A stretch of DNA of 64,000 bases, from NCBI GenBank assembly GCA_022376515.1, contig WTXI01000113.1, positions 1-64,000 of the forward strand, written 5' to 3'. A program made the translations under genes and the position numbers. Source of the DNA: Lactifluus volemus (lineage: Eukaryota > Basidiomycota > Agaricomycetes > Russulales > Russulaceae). How positions within the stretch are numbered: the stretch's first letter is position 1; each line of letters begins with the position of its first letter. The notes below the pieces were generated by a model that saw only the letters and a list, made by a program, of their open reading frames with translations, was not told where the DNA came from and made no database searches. Shown here in pieces: positions 1-10,764 of this stretch.

Positions 1-32
1 TCAGAGCAGGAGGACGTCCCTCTTTAATATAA

Positions 33-59
33 CTAGCGTAGACCCGTGCTTCGCACGGG
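33..59 (-). mobile_element. Helitron-like 3' terminus
   Basis: On the minus strand a perfect 7-bp stem (CCCGTGC/GCACGGG, 3-nt loop; plus-strand positions 43-59) is followed after six bases by CTAG (36-33) and then T. That is the canonical Helitron 3' end: a short GC hairpin, then CTRR, inserted next to T. The element body would run rightwards from here. No Rep/helicase gene is visible, so it would be a non-autonomous copy. The 5' TC end was not located. A chance hairpin cannot be excluded. Confidence 0.45.
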
Positions 60-1560
60 GCTCTCAGCCATTGTCGCCACGTTTCTCGGCTGCCGCAAGC
101 TGGTGTCTTGTGGACGATGATGTCATTAGGCAAGATCTGGTGCTCGAAATGCCTTTCACGGAAAACAGGGGCTAGCTTTCGTGAACGCTCCAGAAAACGC
201 GTTCAGAAACATGGTCGGCAACTGGAGCAGACAGTGAAAGAAAAAGAAGGAAAACTGAGAAATAGGAGTCGAACGTGCGAGTCGGAGTCAAATAGAAATC
301 ATGTGCACGATTATATGCAGACAGCCCCTGATGCACCGCTCAGCTGGTGGTTTCAGCTGCGGATCGCTGGAAAAAGATTGTCCTCGTCAGCGTGATCGTG
401 TTGACAGGGCAAGGGCATGACCCCGCGCCGGCTCCTTTAACGAACGGGCCACCTGGCCACAACGTGGGCCAGAGTCTGCGGATCCTTTGCGCGAGAGTCG
501 GGCCACAGCGTGAGCCCAGAGTCTGCGGATCTTGAACGGTTCCTGCACCCCACACCGACCAATGAGAGTGCCCATCGAGCTACATCCTGAGCAGAGCCTG
601 CGCATCGTGTTGACAGGTCAGGAGCACGACCCCGCGCGGACCAATGAGGGCTGGCCGACGGGGGCTGGTCCCGCGATGAGGGAAGAGGCGACGGAGGGGA
701 TGGAGGTGGGAAGAAGTCAGGTGCACGGCCAAGTGAGGAACGACCAAATGAGGCAGTTGAGGGGTCCGAAGTCTGCCATCAGTGATGTCATCCGCAAGAA
801 AGTGCTTCCCCAACTGCCGTTTTGAGACAGCACACGTGAGGAGACAGGGGGAGAAAGAAAACACTGAGAGCGACGAAAGTTGTCGTTGTCACACGTGAAA
901 CGCCATCTCCAACTGCATTTTTGAGAAGGAACATGCGAGGAGGAAAGAGGAGTGAGAGCTCAGCAGAGGAAGAAAACTGGGATGTGACGGAGCTGAAAGT
1001 ATTTGTCTGAGTTGTAGCAGACATTGTAAGTTGTCGAAACGTAAGGCAGAGAAAACGATGCAACGAACTGTATCATCAAAGATTAAAGTCGTGCACCTTC
1101 TTTCCGAGTCGGAACCAGGTTGCTTGTTGCCTTGTCGTTGCATTGAACCGTCTTCAGCGTGCCACCTGTTGTTGACCAATCAGGCCCGCAGCCCGCATTG
1201 ACTGGTGCCGCCTGCCTCAATCAGCTGACTGAACCGTCTTCGGCCTACCGCGTGCTACTCAGGGGAAGAAGTCAGACGGAGGCTGCAGCCCACTTTGGCA
1301 AACGCGATGAGGGAACAGGCGACGGAGGGGATGGAGGGAAGAAGTCAGGTGCACGACCCCGTGCCGACCAATGAGAGCCGCCCGACGGCGGCTGCAGCCC
1401 GCTTTGGCAAAAAGCAGTCTTCCTTTAATATATTACTGAGTTTGTAATCACTGGATCAGTTACAGATGCAGTTAATTGTATATTTGGATTTTAACACCCT
1501 CTACTCGGAGCCGAACCGACAGGTGACCTGATGGTGTAGCGAAATTATCTTGGAGATCCA
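60..1560. repeat. Repeat-rich non-coding DNA with duplicated GC-rich modules
   Basis: No credible gene was recognised. A GC-rich module occurs at about 672-727 and again, slightly diverged, at about 1300-1353. A shorter motif around 'accaatgaga' recurs near 555, 640 and 1368, and 'gcagcccgc' recurs near 1190 and 1390. A motif ending cctttaatata at 1418-1430 resembles the flank at 20-30 next to the Helitron-like end. The pattern suggests internal duplication in one or more non-autonomous elements. Short open frames here look like chance. Confidence 0.45.
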
Positions 1561-1589
1561 TAGTAGCCATATTACAATGTCAGTGGCAT

Positions 1590-3165
1590 TACAATGTTGG
1601 CGCATTAGAAGTGGCACATTTTTGTGCATTATAATGTGAGCGCATTATAATGTCGGTGAATTATAAAGTGAGCACATTATAATGTGAGCGCATTATAATG
1701 TAAGCGCATTATAATGTCGGCGCATTATAATGTCGGCGCATTATAATGTCGGTGCATTATAATGTGAGCGCATTATAATGTTGGCGAATTATAAAGTGAG
1801 CGCATTATAATGTCGGCACATTATAATGTCGGCACATTATAATGTCGGTGCATTATAATGTTGGCACATTATAATGTCGGCGCATTATAATGTCGGTGCA
1901 TTATAATGTTGGCACATTATAATGTCGGCACATTATAATGTCGGCGCATTATAATGTCTGTGCATTATAATGTCGGCACATTATAATGTCGGCGCATTAT
2001 AATGTGAGCACATTATAATGTGGGTGCATTATAATGTGGGTGCATTATAATGTGGGTGCATTATAATGTCGGCGCATTATAATGTGAGCACATTATAATG
2101 TCGGCGCATTATAATGTGAGCACATTATAATGTCGGCGCATTATAATGTGAGCACATTATAATGTCGGCGCATTATAATGTGCTCGCATTATAATGTCGG
2201 CGCATTATAATGTGCTCGCATTATAATGTCGGCGCATTATAATGTGCTCGCATTATAATGTCGGCGCATTATAATGTGCTCGCATTATAATGTCGGCGCA
2301 TTATAATGTGCTCGCATTATAATGTCGGCGCATTATAATGTGCTCGCATTATAATGTGCTCGCATTATAATGTGCTCGCATTATAATGTGCTCGCATTAT
2401 AATGTGCTCGCATTATAATGTGCTCGCATTATAATGTGCTCGCATTATAATGTCGGCGCATTATAATGTGCTCGCATTATAATGTCAGCGCATTATAATG
2501 TGCTCGCATTATAATGTCGGCGCATTATAATGTGCTCACATTATAATGCGCCGACATTATAATGTGCCGACATTATAATGTGCCGACATTATAATGTGCC
2601 GACATTATAATGTGCCGACATTATAATGTGCCGACATTATAATGTGCCGACATTATAATGTGCCGACATTATAATGTGCCGACATTATAATGTGCCGACA
2701 TTATAATGTGCCGACATTATAATGTGCCGACATTATAATGTGCCGACATTATAATGTGCCGACATTATAATGTGCCGACATTATAATGTGCCGACATTAT
2801 AATGTGCCGACATTATAATGTGCCGACATTATAATGTGCCGACATTATAATGTGCCGACATTATAATGTCCTCACATTATGATGTCGGCGCATTATAATG
2901 TCGGTGCATTATAATGTGAGCACATTATAATGTCACTGACATTGTAATGTAGGCGCAATTTAATGTTGATGACATTATAATGTTGGCACATTACAATGTA
3001 GGTGCATCATAATTGGGACATTACAATGTCGGCGCACTGTAATGTCAGTGACATTATAATTATGAAGACTTTACAATGTATTATGACTATAATGGGTATA
3101 GGTGGTAATTGGCGTATTGTAATGTGGTAAGGTGCCTGGGACATTATAACACGTCGTGTACAAAT
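1590..3165. repeat. 16-bp palindromic-core minisatellite (CATTATAATG plus 6-nt spacer)
   Basis: More than 80 units of 16 bp each combine the self-complementary decamer CATTATAATG with a 6-nt spacer. Left of about 2539 the spacers are mainly TCGGCG, TCGGCA, TGAGCG, TGAGCA, TGGGTG and TGCTCG. From 2539 to 2868 they are almost uniformly TGCCGA, the reverse complement of TCGGCA. After 2869 the left-hand polarity returns. Dimeric 32-bp higher-order units (TCGGCG alternating with TGAGCA, then with TGCTCG) are visible at about 2050-2340. The edges decay into CATTACAATG-type variants up to about 3165. Every core can in principle form a hairpin or cruciform. Confidence 0.95.
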
Positions 3166-3285
3166 TATCAGGAAACAATGTAATTAGGCTACATGGATTG
3201 TTGATTATCTCACCAAATTTAATGCAACATGGCCGCCCGTCCTGCACGAGTGCAAAGCCAGATATCCTCTTCGGCAGCTGCGGGA

Positions 3286-3590
3286 TCAATCCATTGTCCA
3301 GGAGAGTGCGCATAGCCTGCGGCATCGCGAGATGCCGATGCGCTGGCCAAGAGTTCGGAGCATGCTCCTATGCAGCCCATAATCGATGAAGGTTGTTTGG
3401 TAGGTGCCATTGTAGCGTCGAAACGCTATGTTTCCACTAGAGAAGAAGCCAAAAGTGTAGGTCGAGCGGAGGATGAGCCCATCGAGGTCCAGTAACACAA
3501 TGACTTGCGTCACAAACGTCGGCCGGTCCACGAAACGAATAGCCACTCCACTTCTCCTTGGCTTTACCTGCTCGGGTTGGACCGATGTTT
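3286..3590 (-). pseudogene. Minus-strand gene relic shared by the F-box units
   Basis: An open stretch on the minus strand is recognisable in most units. Key strings are LLDLDGLILRST, FRRYNGTYQTTFIDYG and ALVQDGRPCC. In different units it is broken by different frameshifts; the 141-codon versions at 39319-38894 and 43545-43120 are the longest. I do not recognise the protein. Lack of a common preserved frame argues for a decayed gene duplicated with the F-box unit rather than an active one. Conserved non-coding sequence is the alternative. Confidence 0.35.
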
Positions 3591-4741
3591 ACTGGAACCA
3601 AGAGTCTCCGCAGCCTTTTTCAACCCAGATCACGAGAAATTGAGCAGGTGACATACGACAAAACTGTACGATCTCATCATCTCAGAACTTGCAACCAGTC
3701 GTATTCTAGTCTAAGTTCAACCATGGTGGGATACTGCTCAGCCGGAATTGATTAACTCGATTGGACGCACGCGTGGAAGGATCCCCAGAGGTTAGAACCA
3801 AAATACTGGAATTGAGTATTGTAGCTGTTTGTGGTACTGTAGAAATGTACTCGCACGTTCCTCGGTTGTCCGAGGTGTGGGAACAATTCCCATTCAACAC
3901 GACTTTCCTCACCCCTTGGTCGTCACACCTCTCGCTCCTTGCTTCCCTAATACAATCACCTCTGCCACCTGGTACAAATTTCTCATTTTATGCCAACGTC
4001 ACTTGAGTATCCATGCCAGCATTTCCGCTTCGTGACGAACATCTCCGAGTTCGAGTCCTCGAGTCAGCGTGATCCCCTTCAATTTATCAGGTCAGACTAT
4101 CTTTCTTCCTTTTCCTCTTTTATTCTATCTGCAACACACCCGAACCCACGTCGTCGTCCGTTGCGATTTCACATGCACTATGATAGTGAGTCGTAATTCG
4201 TTCTATCCTTGTGCTCCTTTCATTTCTCCCCTTTAGACCGTGGCCAGCCCCTTTTGGTGGAACCTCTTTGATGCCAGTGTGTGCCATATCTACCATGCCC
4301 CGAGGAGCGAAGTCTAATGATACCTGGATCGAGGAGAATGCCCCACGAACAGTGGCATCTTCCCGAAAATGAACTAAGACGTTTGTGAGTGAGTCGCCTT
4401 CCCCGTACTCCATTCTACCTCTGCGACCGCTTCTCTCAGATTTCCTGTCATTCCAGCACTTACGCGACTGCCACCGACATGCGTCTCGACAATATCAACA
4501 AGAATTGACCGCTCAGGCTGCACTGCACTGGGGATGTACCGCCTCGAGCTCGCGAACAACTCGCGAGTCCAAGTCAGCCTGATTGTGTGTCGACTTGTGG
4601 ACAGAATTATGTGTTAATAGATGGGAGAGTACGTACAGCCCTGTCCCTCCACCTATGCCATAACGATGGCTGTTGGGCATAACTAATAGTAAACGCTCTC
4701 GAAACCATCCCTATCGATGTGACGAACCATTAGAGTAGTTC

Positions 4742-4960
4742 GTCTTTCTACTGGAAACCGTCCAAACGATTTTGACCGCGGCCGATGTCTACTATTGGTT
4801 CATAGAAGGATATGGCGTACTGGAGCTCGCGGTGGACTTTGCCTTCGATGTTCCTCTTCTCGGGGACATCTTTTATCGTTCGTTAGTACACTTGTACTTT
4901 ATACTACTTAATGATACTCAGAGTGGATGTTGGCCTCTATCGCTGCCAGAAATCGGATAA
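4742..4960 (+). pseudogene. DUF6534-type membrane protein fragment
   Basis: The frame from 4742 reads FLLETVQTILTAADVYYWF and continues with IEGYG, then FDVPLLGDIF. From memory this matches the conserved central region of the multipass agaricomycete DUF6534 family (LETVQT..TAADVYYWF...DTPLL). Only about 70 codons remain before a stop at 4958-4960, with no start and no further transmembrane segments. The other units have lost the LETVQT portion but keep the downstream VDFAFDVPLLGDIF segment (for example near 32930, 36625, 45115 and 49060). I infer a host gene captured in the ancestral tandem unit that has since decayed. Confidence 0.55.
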
Positions 4961-5245
4961 CAGTCTTTTAATGAGCGCTGCGGTCCACGTGCATCATGTG
5001 ACCTACATCGGGCAACCTCAATCACACCTCTCTGCGGCCCTCGACGTCCCTCAGCTGAACTCCCAACGTTTGTGTCGAAGAGATCCCGTTCTCTTAGGTA
5101 TGTCCATATCCGATCCCTCACTTCAATAGCAGTCTAAGCTAACTCTGTGCTTGCTAAATCGAATTTCGAATCACTTGCAGTCACACTCGACAGCCCATCA
5201 ACTATCCATCTTCTCAACGAGTTTCGAGGGAATGGGCAGGTCATT

Positions 5246-6742
5246 ATGCGTCACCGGAAAGCGCGTATTAATCCAAGACGACCGGGTACGTCTCATGACC
5301 ATAGGCCGCCGCTAAAGCAATCACTCACTTGGATCGAGTTAGACCCGACTTCTTTCCCACGCGTGACAATTGGATCCCTCCCTGACAATGTCCTCCTGGA
5401 CATCTTCGACTTCTGTCATATAACTCCGTACCGCTCCCCTCGATGGTGGATTGCACTGGTGCACGTATGCCGAAGGTGGAGATACATTGTGTTTGAATCA
5501 CCGCTTCGTCTTCATTTGCGACTTGTATGCGATGCGAACACGCCCGTGAAGAAGACACTAGATGCCTGGCCCCGCGCCCTTTCTATCCTCATAAAGGAAT
5601 CGAGATTGAGACTCCCTCTGAGTGGAGCCAACATTATTTCCGCACTCGAGCATCACGATCGTGTGTCCGGAATCGATCTCGATACGACAAGTACTGTATT
5701 GAAGCGACTCAACAAAGTGATGAAGAAGCCGTATCCAGCTTTGACACGTCTTCGCCTTCTTACTCGGAAGTCGGCACCGGTGCTTCGCGATACCTTTTTG
5801 GGTGGATCTGCCCCGCATCTAAAGTATCTCAACTTGGGTGGTATTCCATTTCCGGCACTACCAAAGTTTCTTTCATTTTGCCATGATCTTGTCACGGTTT
5901 CCCTCGAGATGATACCCAATACCGGTTACATTTCACCCGAAGCTATGGCCACAGCCCTATCCGCGTTGACCAAGCTTAAATTCGTTCACATTGGATTCGA
6001 ATCCCCAGCTTCTCGTCCTGATCCAGGAAATACATTTCCATCTTCATTCACACGCGTTGTCCTCCCAGCTCTCACCCATTTTGGGTTCCGCGGCGCTAGC
6101 GAGTACTTTGAAGATCTTGTGGCTCGGATCGACATCCCTGTTATTATTTCCGCCCACATACGGTTCTTCAATCAGCTCGAATTTGGCATTCTACATTTCG
6201 TCCAGTTTATCGGTCGTACACAGATCCCCAGCTTCGAGGAAGCGAAGCTGTTCTTTTATTACAAAAGTGTCTTCATCGACTTTGGTCATCGTGACCCACC
6301 AGGAGGGAAGGAATTTCGGAGCGCTCTATGTATCGGGATATCGTGCCATGCGTTGGATTGGCAAGTTGGGTGTGTAGCTCAAATATGCAGCAAGATTTCG
6401 CCTTTCTTATCCAATCTCGAACGGCTTCTCATCTCTGCCACTTACTTTAACGAGGAAGTGTTTTCAGATTGGAAAGACTACGTGGATAACCCCCAATGGC
6501 TGGAGCTCTTTCACGCATTTTCGGCTTTGCAGCACATGCAAATAACGCCCATACTGGGTGAGGTTATTGGATCTGCGCTGAAAGAGCTCACTGGGGAAAG
6601 CGTCATGGACGCGTTGCCGAGGCTACGCCATCTTTACCTCCCACCCCCCTCTGCATCCACGCAGCAGGCTATAGAGCCGTTCATTTCCTCGCGCCAGCAT
6701 TCCAATCACCCTATCACTGTCCATCTCACAGAAATGGGCTGA
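5246..6742 (+). CDS. F-box protein, array copy 1 (intact)
   Basis: Two-exon model: exon 1 5246-5285 (ATG of MRHRKAR), intron 5286-5342 (GTACGT...TTAG), exon 2 5343-6742, giving 479 aa in frame. The start is chosen because ATGCGTCA(C/T)CGG, the GTACGT donor and the phase are conserved in most copies. The intron happens to be open here, so a longer unspliced frame exists, but it is stopped in other copies. The F-box is near residues 20-62 (SLPDNVLLDIFDF, then WW.ALVHVCRRWR and FESPLRL). About 400 residues of irregular leucine-rich repeats follow (YLNLGGIPFPALPKFL, SPEAMATALSALTKL, DLVARIDIP, CHALDWQV, SALKELTGE). F-box proteins usually recruit substrates to SCF ubiquitin ligases through Skp1; that role is inferred. 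A 23.7-kb transposon lies 4 bp after the stop, so 3'-end formation is probably altered. Confidence 0.85.
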   Translation: MRHRKARINPRRPGTSHDHRPPLKQSLTWIELDPTSFPRVTIGSLPDNVLLDIFDFCHITPYRSPRWWIALVHVCRRWRYIVFESPLRLHLRLVCDANTPVKKTLDAWPRALSILIKESRLRLPLSGANIISALEHHDRVSGIDLDTTSTVLKRLNKVMKKPYPALTRLRLLTRKSAPVLRDTFLGGSAPHLKYLNLGGIPFPALPKFLSFCHDLVTVSLEMIPNTGYISPEAMATALSALTKLKFVHIGFESPASRPDPGNTFPSSFTRVVLPALTHFGFRGASEYFEDLVARIDIPVIISAHIRFFNQLEFGILHFVQFIGRTQIPSFEEAKLFFYYKSVFIDFGHRDPPGGKEFRSALCIGISCHALDWQVGCVAQICSKISPFLSNLERLLISATYFNEEVFSDWKDYVDNPQWLELFHAFSALQHMQITPILGEVIGSALKELTGESVMDALPRLRHLYLPPPSASTQQAIEPFISSRQHSNHPITVHLTEMG

Positions 6743-6746
6743 TTCT

Positions 6747-6766
6747 TGTCGCAAATTTCGGAAAGG
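6747..6766 (+). repeat. Left terminal inverted repeat of the 23.7-kb element
   Basis: Begins TGTCGCAAATTTCGG immediately after CT at 6745-6746 and matches the reverse complement of the right end apart from one extra T. Confidence 0.85.
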
Positions 6767-6767
6767 A

Positions 6768-7255
6768 CATTATTACATATTATAATAATGTAATTTGATA
6801 TCATGGCACACCGCCATTATAATTATTATAATTGAGGCTGGATTCTGATAATCCCATTATAATGTCATTATAATTGAGGCTGGAATCTGATAATCCCATT
6901 ATAATGTCGTTATAATTGAGGCTGGATTCTGATAATCACATTATAATCAACATTATAATTAAGGCTGGATTCTGATAATGCTCATTATAATTACCACGGG
7001 TTCTGATAATCTCATTATAACGGTCATTATAACGCTCCTTATAATGTCATTACCACAGTCAGATATGGGCCAACATGACATGATAATTGAAGATGATAAT
7101 GATGATCCGCCTGTCATTACAATTCGCCCAGGGGATTATATACTCTTATTATCTGCCTTGCACAATTATCATTTTTGCTCGCGATGATCAGTTCATTTTT
7201 TCTTGCTAATTTGATTATCAAAATTATATTCCATCATCGCATTGTACACCATATA
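6768..7255. repeat. Left subterminal AT-rich repeats (TTATAAT family)
   Basis: Four copies of a roughly 42-bp unit starting AGGCTGG(A/T)TCTGATAATC at 6835, 6877, 6919 and 6962 are interleaved with CATTATAATG and related TTATAAT motifs. Further degenerate copies run to about 7250. Subterminal repeats of this kind commonly bind transposases in CMC-, hAT- and KDZ-type elements; that role is inferred here. No gene is present. Confidence 0.75.
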
Positions 7256-7259
7256 TACC

Positions 7260-8520
7260 AACTAATTAAAAGTACCACAGCGCTGTGCCGCCCGCAAGGT
7301 GGGCAGCAGCACATCAACGACGTGTGTATTCGAAAGCGCGCTCGGCGGCATCGGGGATCTTGTTTTGCGAGTCCATATTCCGGCGATTCCTTCGAAGCGT
7401 TGGCGTCGTGGCCATGTTCGTGGCCATACTTGGGCCTGACACCAGTGGGGTTACCAAGCGGTGCAGGGCACGGTGCGGCAGCCAGGCACTGCCCCTGTGC
7501 CAGCACAGGGGCATGGCCGCTGTGAGGTAGACGACGGCGCGGGTGGGATCTACGGTACGGCAGCCAGCACCTGTTGCTTGTGCAGTCAACGGGCATCGGG
7601 GCTTTGACGAATGTAAATGGAGGTCACGGCGAGTCTGGAGAGAACGTACGCATTTGACCTGGCCTCAGACCCAATCAATGAAGGAAAGTGCCTAGTAGTT
7701 GTGAGGTGCAAAAAATAGATTTCCAGATATCTCATTCCAGTCTCAGGGCTAAAAATGCTTGTGAGAAGGGGATACGCATGTCTATACGAAATACACGCAC
7801 GAGGTGGCCATCGTGAGGTAGACGACGGCGGCACGTTGCTTGCGCTGCGCAGTCGGGAGGGTGGCCTCGTCGTTACTGAGCCTCGGGTTGCGTCGGGCCC
7901 ACTCAGCGCTGCTGTCGACCCGCGGTATATGAAGCTCACCTGGAGAGCCCCGCATGGACTCGGACGGGCCTAGGCATAGCCCTGAGACCTCCAGCTGGAA
8001 AGGGGGCGTAGCAAGGGCTGTATGAACACGGATGCGGCACCCCTATACAAAGGTAAGTTGTGGATCTCGTTGCACATGGCACGCGACGCACCAAAGTATA
8101 CCCTGTATCAACGGGCTTATCACTTGATCTCGAAATGTGACCCAGACGACGGTCTGAAAGCCAGTACCCGCGACTGCGAGTCTGGCCAGGTAAGTCGGTT
8201 CGAAGCGCAAGTCTGGAATGAAGGCCAATTAGGCTCGACTCGCCCGAGCAGCCAAAGCTGGAGAAGGGTGCGCAGCGTGGTGTGCGGCTTGGATATGCGG
8301 GAAGGAAAAACTTGAAGATGAGGGAAAGGACCAGGAACCAACCAGCGGTGAACTTCCCTTATATATGACCAAAATAGCCGTAATTTGCAATATTTTAGAA
8401 TGGTAGTCTGTGACGTAAATTGACCACCCGTCGATGCGGAATAGCGTCGCTGCATATCTAGTTGTGTTGTCCGTCTCGAGCTTGGGGCAAGGCAAACACT
8501 CTTTAATCATTTAGAAAAGC
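7260..8520. other. No recognisable gene; GC-rich element-internal DNA
   Basis: I see no protein family here. A degenerate direct repeat of about 70 bp around gtgaggtagacgacggcg occurs near 7520 and again near 7815. Short frames on both strands have low-complexity or unrecognised translations. Confidence 0.4.
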
Positions 8521-8545
8521 ACAAACAAAGCGTGATTCTACTGTA

Positions 8546-10129
8546 CTACGTAACCTTGGTACCCCTTTTACGCCTAGCCCGCGCTGTTGCACCAACCCTC
8601 TTCTTCTGGACCCCAGCATCTGCTATAGATTCGTTGGCAACACCATCAGTAGGTTCAGTGGACACTACTGCTGCTGGCATGGAAGGGGAAGGCTCCGGTG
8701 GTGGAAGAGGAGGTGCTGAGATAACAGGAGATGGTCCAGGATCTGTGGGTGAAAATGTCGTGTCGTGCATACGATGGATAAGGTCATTGACGGCACTAAG
8801 GCCATTGTCGATACCAGAAGCGTCCACAAGTGCTGAAGTAGGCACGGTGTCAAATACTCGTTGGTCATACCAAGAAAGGAGACAGGAACGATATGCCGAT
8901 GGGAAATGTAAGATAGCGCGTTTATAGAGGGAGAAGCGGTTCTTCCAGTTAACACCACTTTGGCAACGTCCATTCCCATTGAATGTTGTGTCGGGCCCGC
9001 AAACAAACGTGAGCTATGTAATCGCGAGCAAACTAAGTAAGTCAGGGATAAGATAAAGTAATTTGGGACATACCACTGTGGCTGCACCGGCAATCATGCC
9101 TGGGGTTGTCTTTGTGACCCCCCATAGAGAACTCCTTCCAGGACGTCTTCCTGTAGTCTCACCATGAATTGCTGAAATACCAAAAAGTATGCCCTTTAAT
9201 AACTAGTTGCCGTTAGTATGCATGCTGCTTGAAATAACCCCACAACTTACCTTGGGAAGTGCTTCAACTTGAAATGGGAATTTGCTTCTACAATCCCCTA
9301 ATGGGAAGAGCAATGGCGGCCACAGTGGGTACCGCTCCCCAGGCTTCCCAGGATCGTGGAGCAGTTCATTGAGTTCTAGGACAGTAGTACGATCATACCG
9401 GCTATCAAAATACTTTCCATCCAAATCGAGGATAGTTCCTGCAATTCGGCGTGCAGTGGCAATGGTGTTGGCACGTTCTTGATTTAAACTGGCATGAAAC
9501 TATAATGGAAGCTTCAATCAATACATAGGCAATGCTCAGATAGGGGACTCACAGTGGTTATGAAGCTCGCTTGACGCTTCTTATCCGAAAGCGCCTGCTG
9601 AAGGTGTTCCGGAAGCGACTCATACACCTCAGCCAAGATAGCAAACTCCCCCTCACGTGGGCTCTCGTAACGGGCAGGATTCAAAGGGTCCACGGACATG
9701 GGGCGGTCGAACTTGAGGATAGCGGCGTCGACCCAAAGCTCACCAATGAGCGCGAACCTCCCTCCTGCATGTGTGATCTCCCTGTCTTCACCACTCAGGT
9801 CAGACTTCCGGCCTTTCTTTGTGCGAGTGGACTTGATGGTCGACTCCAGCTGGCTACACCTCAGCTTCAACGCCTTGTACTTCTGCGTGAGGTTTTGATT
9901 GTCTAGTTGGGTCTTCCTAAGCGCCTAAACATAGCCCAGTGAAATTCCGTCGCGGCAGAAAACAGAGCGTGATGAAGGCACACACCTCACGCAATTCCGG
10001 AAGTGAAAGTATTGAAAGAGTTGATGGAGATAGCTCTGAACGAGGGTCATCATCGGAATCACATTCATCTGACAAAACATGTTCATCAGAGGGGTTGGAA
10101 TCATTATAAGAGAGGGGCATAGTCGACAA
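8546..10129 (-). CDS. Expanded agaricomycete protein family, unknown function (spliced)
   Basis: Minus-strand exon model: 10129-9986, 9924-9553, 9499-9251, 9171-9074, 9013-8546, about 440 aa. All introns are 50-80 nt with GT/AG ends and the second carries a clear CCATTATAG acceptor. Start ATG is at 10129 (MSTMPLSYND). Exon 2 has a coiled-coil-like lead (QLDNQNLTQKYKALKL) then GELWVDAAILKFDRP. Exon 3 has RRIAGTILDLDGKYFD. Exon 5 has FVCGPDTTFNGNG, SGVNWKNRFSLYK and WYDQRVFD, then a Pro/Ser-rich tail and a basic C terminus (RARRKRGTK). I recall many near relatives in mushroom genomes, possibly the DUF6698-type group, but the label is tentative and no biochemical function is claimed. Exon 3 (249 nt) and exon 4 (98 nt) disagree in phase by one base, so this copy may carry a single-base lesion. 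Confidence 0.6.
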
Positions 10130-10764
10130 GACTCAGACTTGGAGGGCGTCGATAATGCGAAACAGCGTGGGGTTTTTTTATTCGTCTTCAGGTGGGCGTT
10201 TGAGGCGATCCCGAATGCCATATTCTCTGTTTGGGTAGCGAAACTGTGAACATAAAGAAACATGTGGCTCAGTATAGCCGATTAATCACTTAAATTAAAG
10301 GGCCCTGTCAATGAAATGACGTACGAAAGTACGCTGTTTGATGCCGTGGACATGGTAAAACAATAGAGCTTGGTCCGATCTGAAAATAGTAAGGTCACTG
10401 ATCCAGAACATTGTGCTTCTCAGCGCCGGCACAAAGTGGTATAGCACGCGTCACTTGACTCATCGAAAAATTTCCCCTAATTTTGGTTTTAAAAAGTCAG
10501 CGTGCTCAGGTATTGTAGCTAGTGCGAATTTGGGTAAATTCCCCGAGAAGCTCCCCCGATTTGTCGAAAACCAAGTAGTTCATGTTCATAGTCCAAAAAA
10601 CGGCGAAGCAGGACAATAGAGAGCAGGCCGTGAGTGGGCGCAATACATAGGAGTTGGGGGACGTGGCATCGATGGTTCTCGACTCTACTCTTTGGGATAG
10701 GGCGGTTGCCCCCCTGCAAGTAACGAGTTGTCCAGAGGCATCGGCGAGAATGCCTGACCGGGAT
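10130..10764. other. Intergenic; upstream of the 10129 gene, holds left arm of inverted repeat A
   Basis: The first about 160 bp would be the promoter and 5' UTR of the minus-strand gene ending at 8546. The segment at about 10470-10592 is the left arm of inverted repeat A (partner at 30024-30138). The final five bases, GGGAT at 10760-10764, are the left target duplication of the gypsy element. Confidence 0.5.
10470..10592 (+). repeat. Inverted repeat A, left arm
   Basis: About 120 bp containing CCTAATTTTGGTTTT, GTAGCTAGTGCGAATTTGGG and GATTTGTCGAAAACCAAGTA. It matches the reverse complement of 30024-30138 with scattered differences and small indels. Confidence 0.8.

Larger units (their letters stand above)
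3200..5245 (+). other. 5' intergenic block of F-box unit 1
   Basis: Beginning near 3205 the sequence is homologous to the spacers between the other F-box genes (compare about 35300-36990 and 51370-53300). It contains two decayed gene remnants, annotated separately, and the presumed promoter and 5' UTR of F-box copy 1. A candidate 5'-UTR intron spans 5098-5180, with donor GTATGT and acceptor TTGCAG. The equivalent GTACGTCC donor after CTTGCAG or CTCGCAG is conserved in most units. Confidence 0.6.

Noticed and set aside
1590..3165. CRISPR-like regular repeat array
   Set aside because: The repeats are 16 bp with 6-nt near-constant spacers, no cas genes, and the genome is fungal; this is a minisatellite.
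5147..5245. Longer N terminus for F-box copy 1 (and likewise copy 2 from 33252)
   Set aside because: The upstream part lacks a proper conserved ATG in other copies, and the GTACGT...TAG intron is open only by chance here; the two-exon model fits all intact copies in phase.
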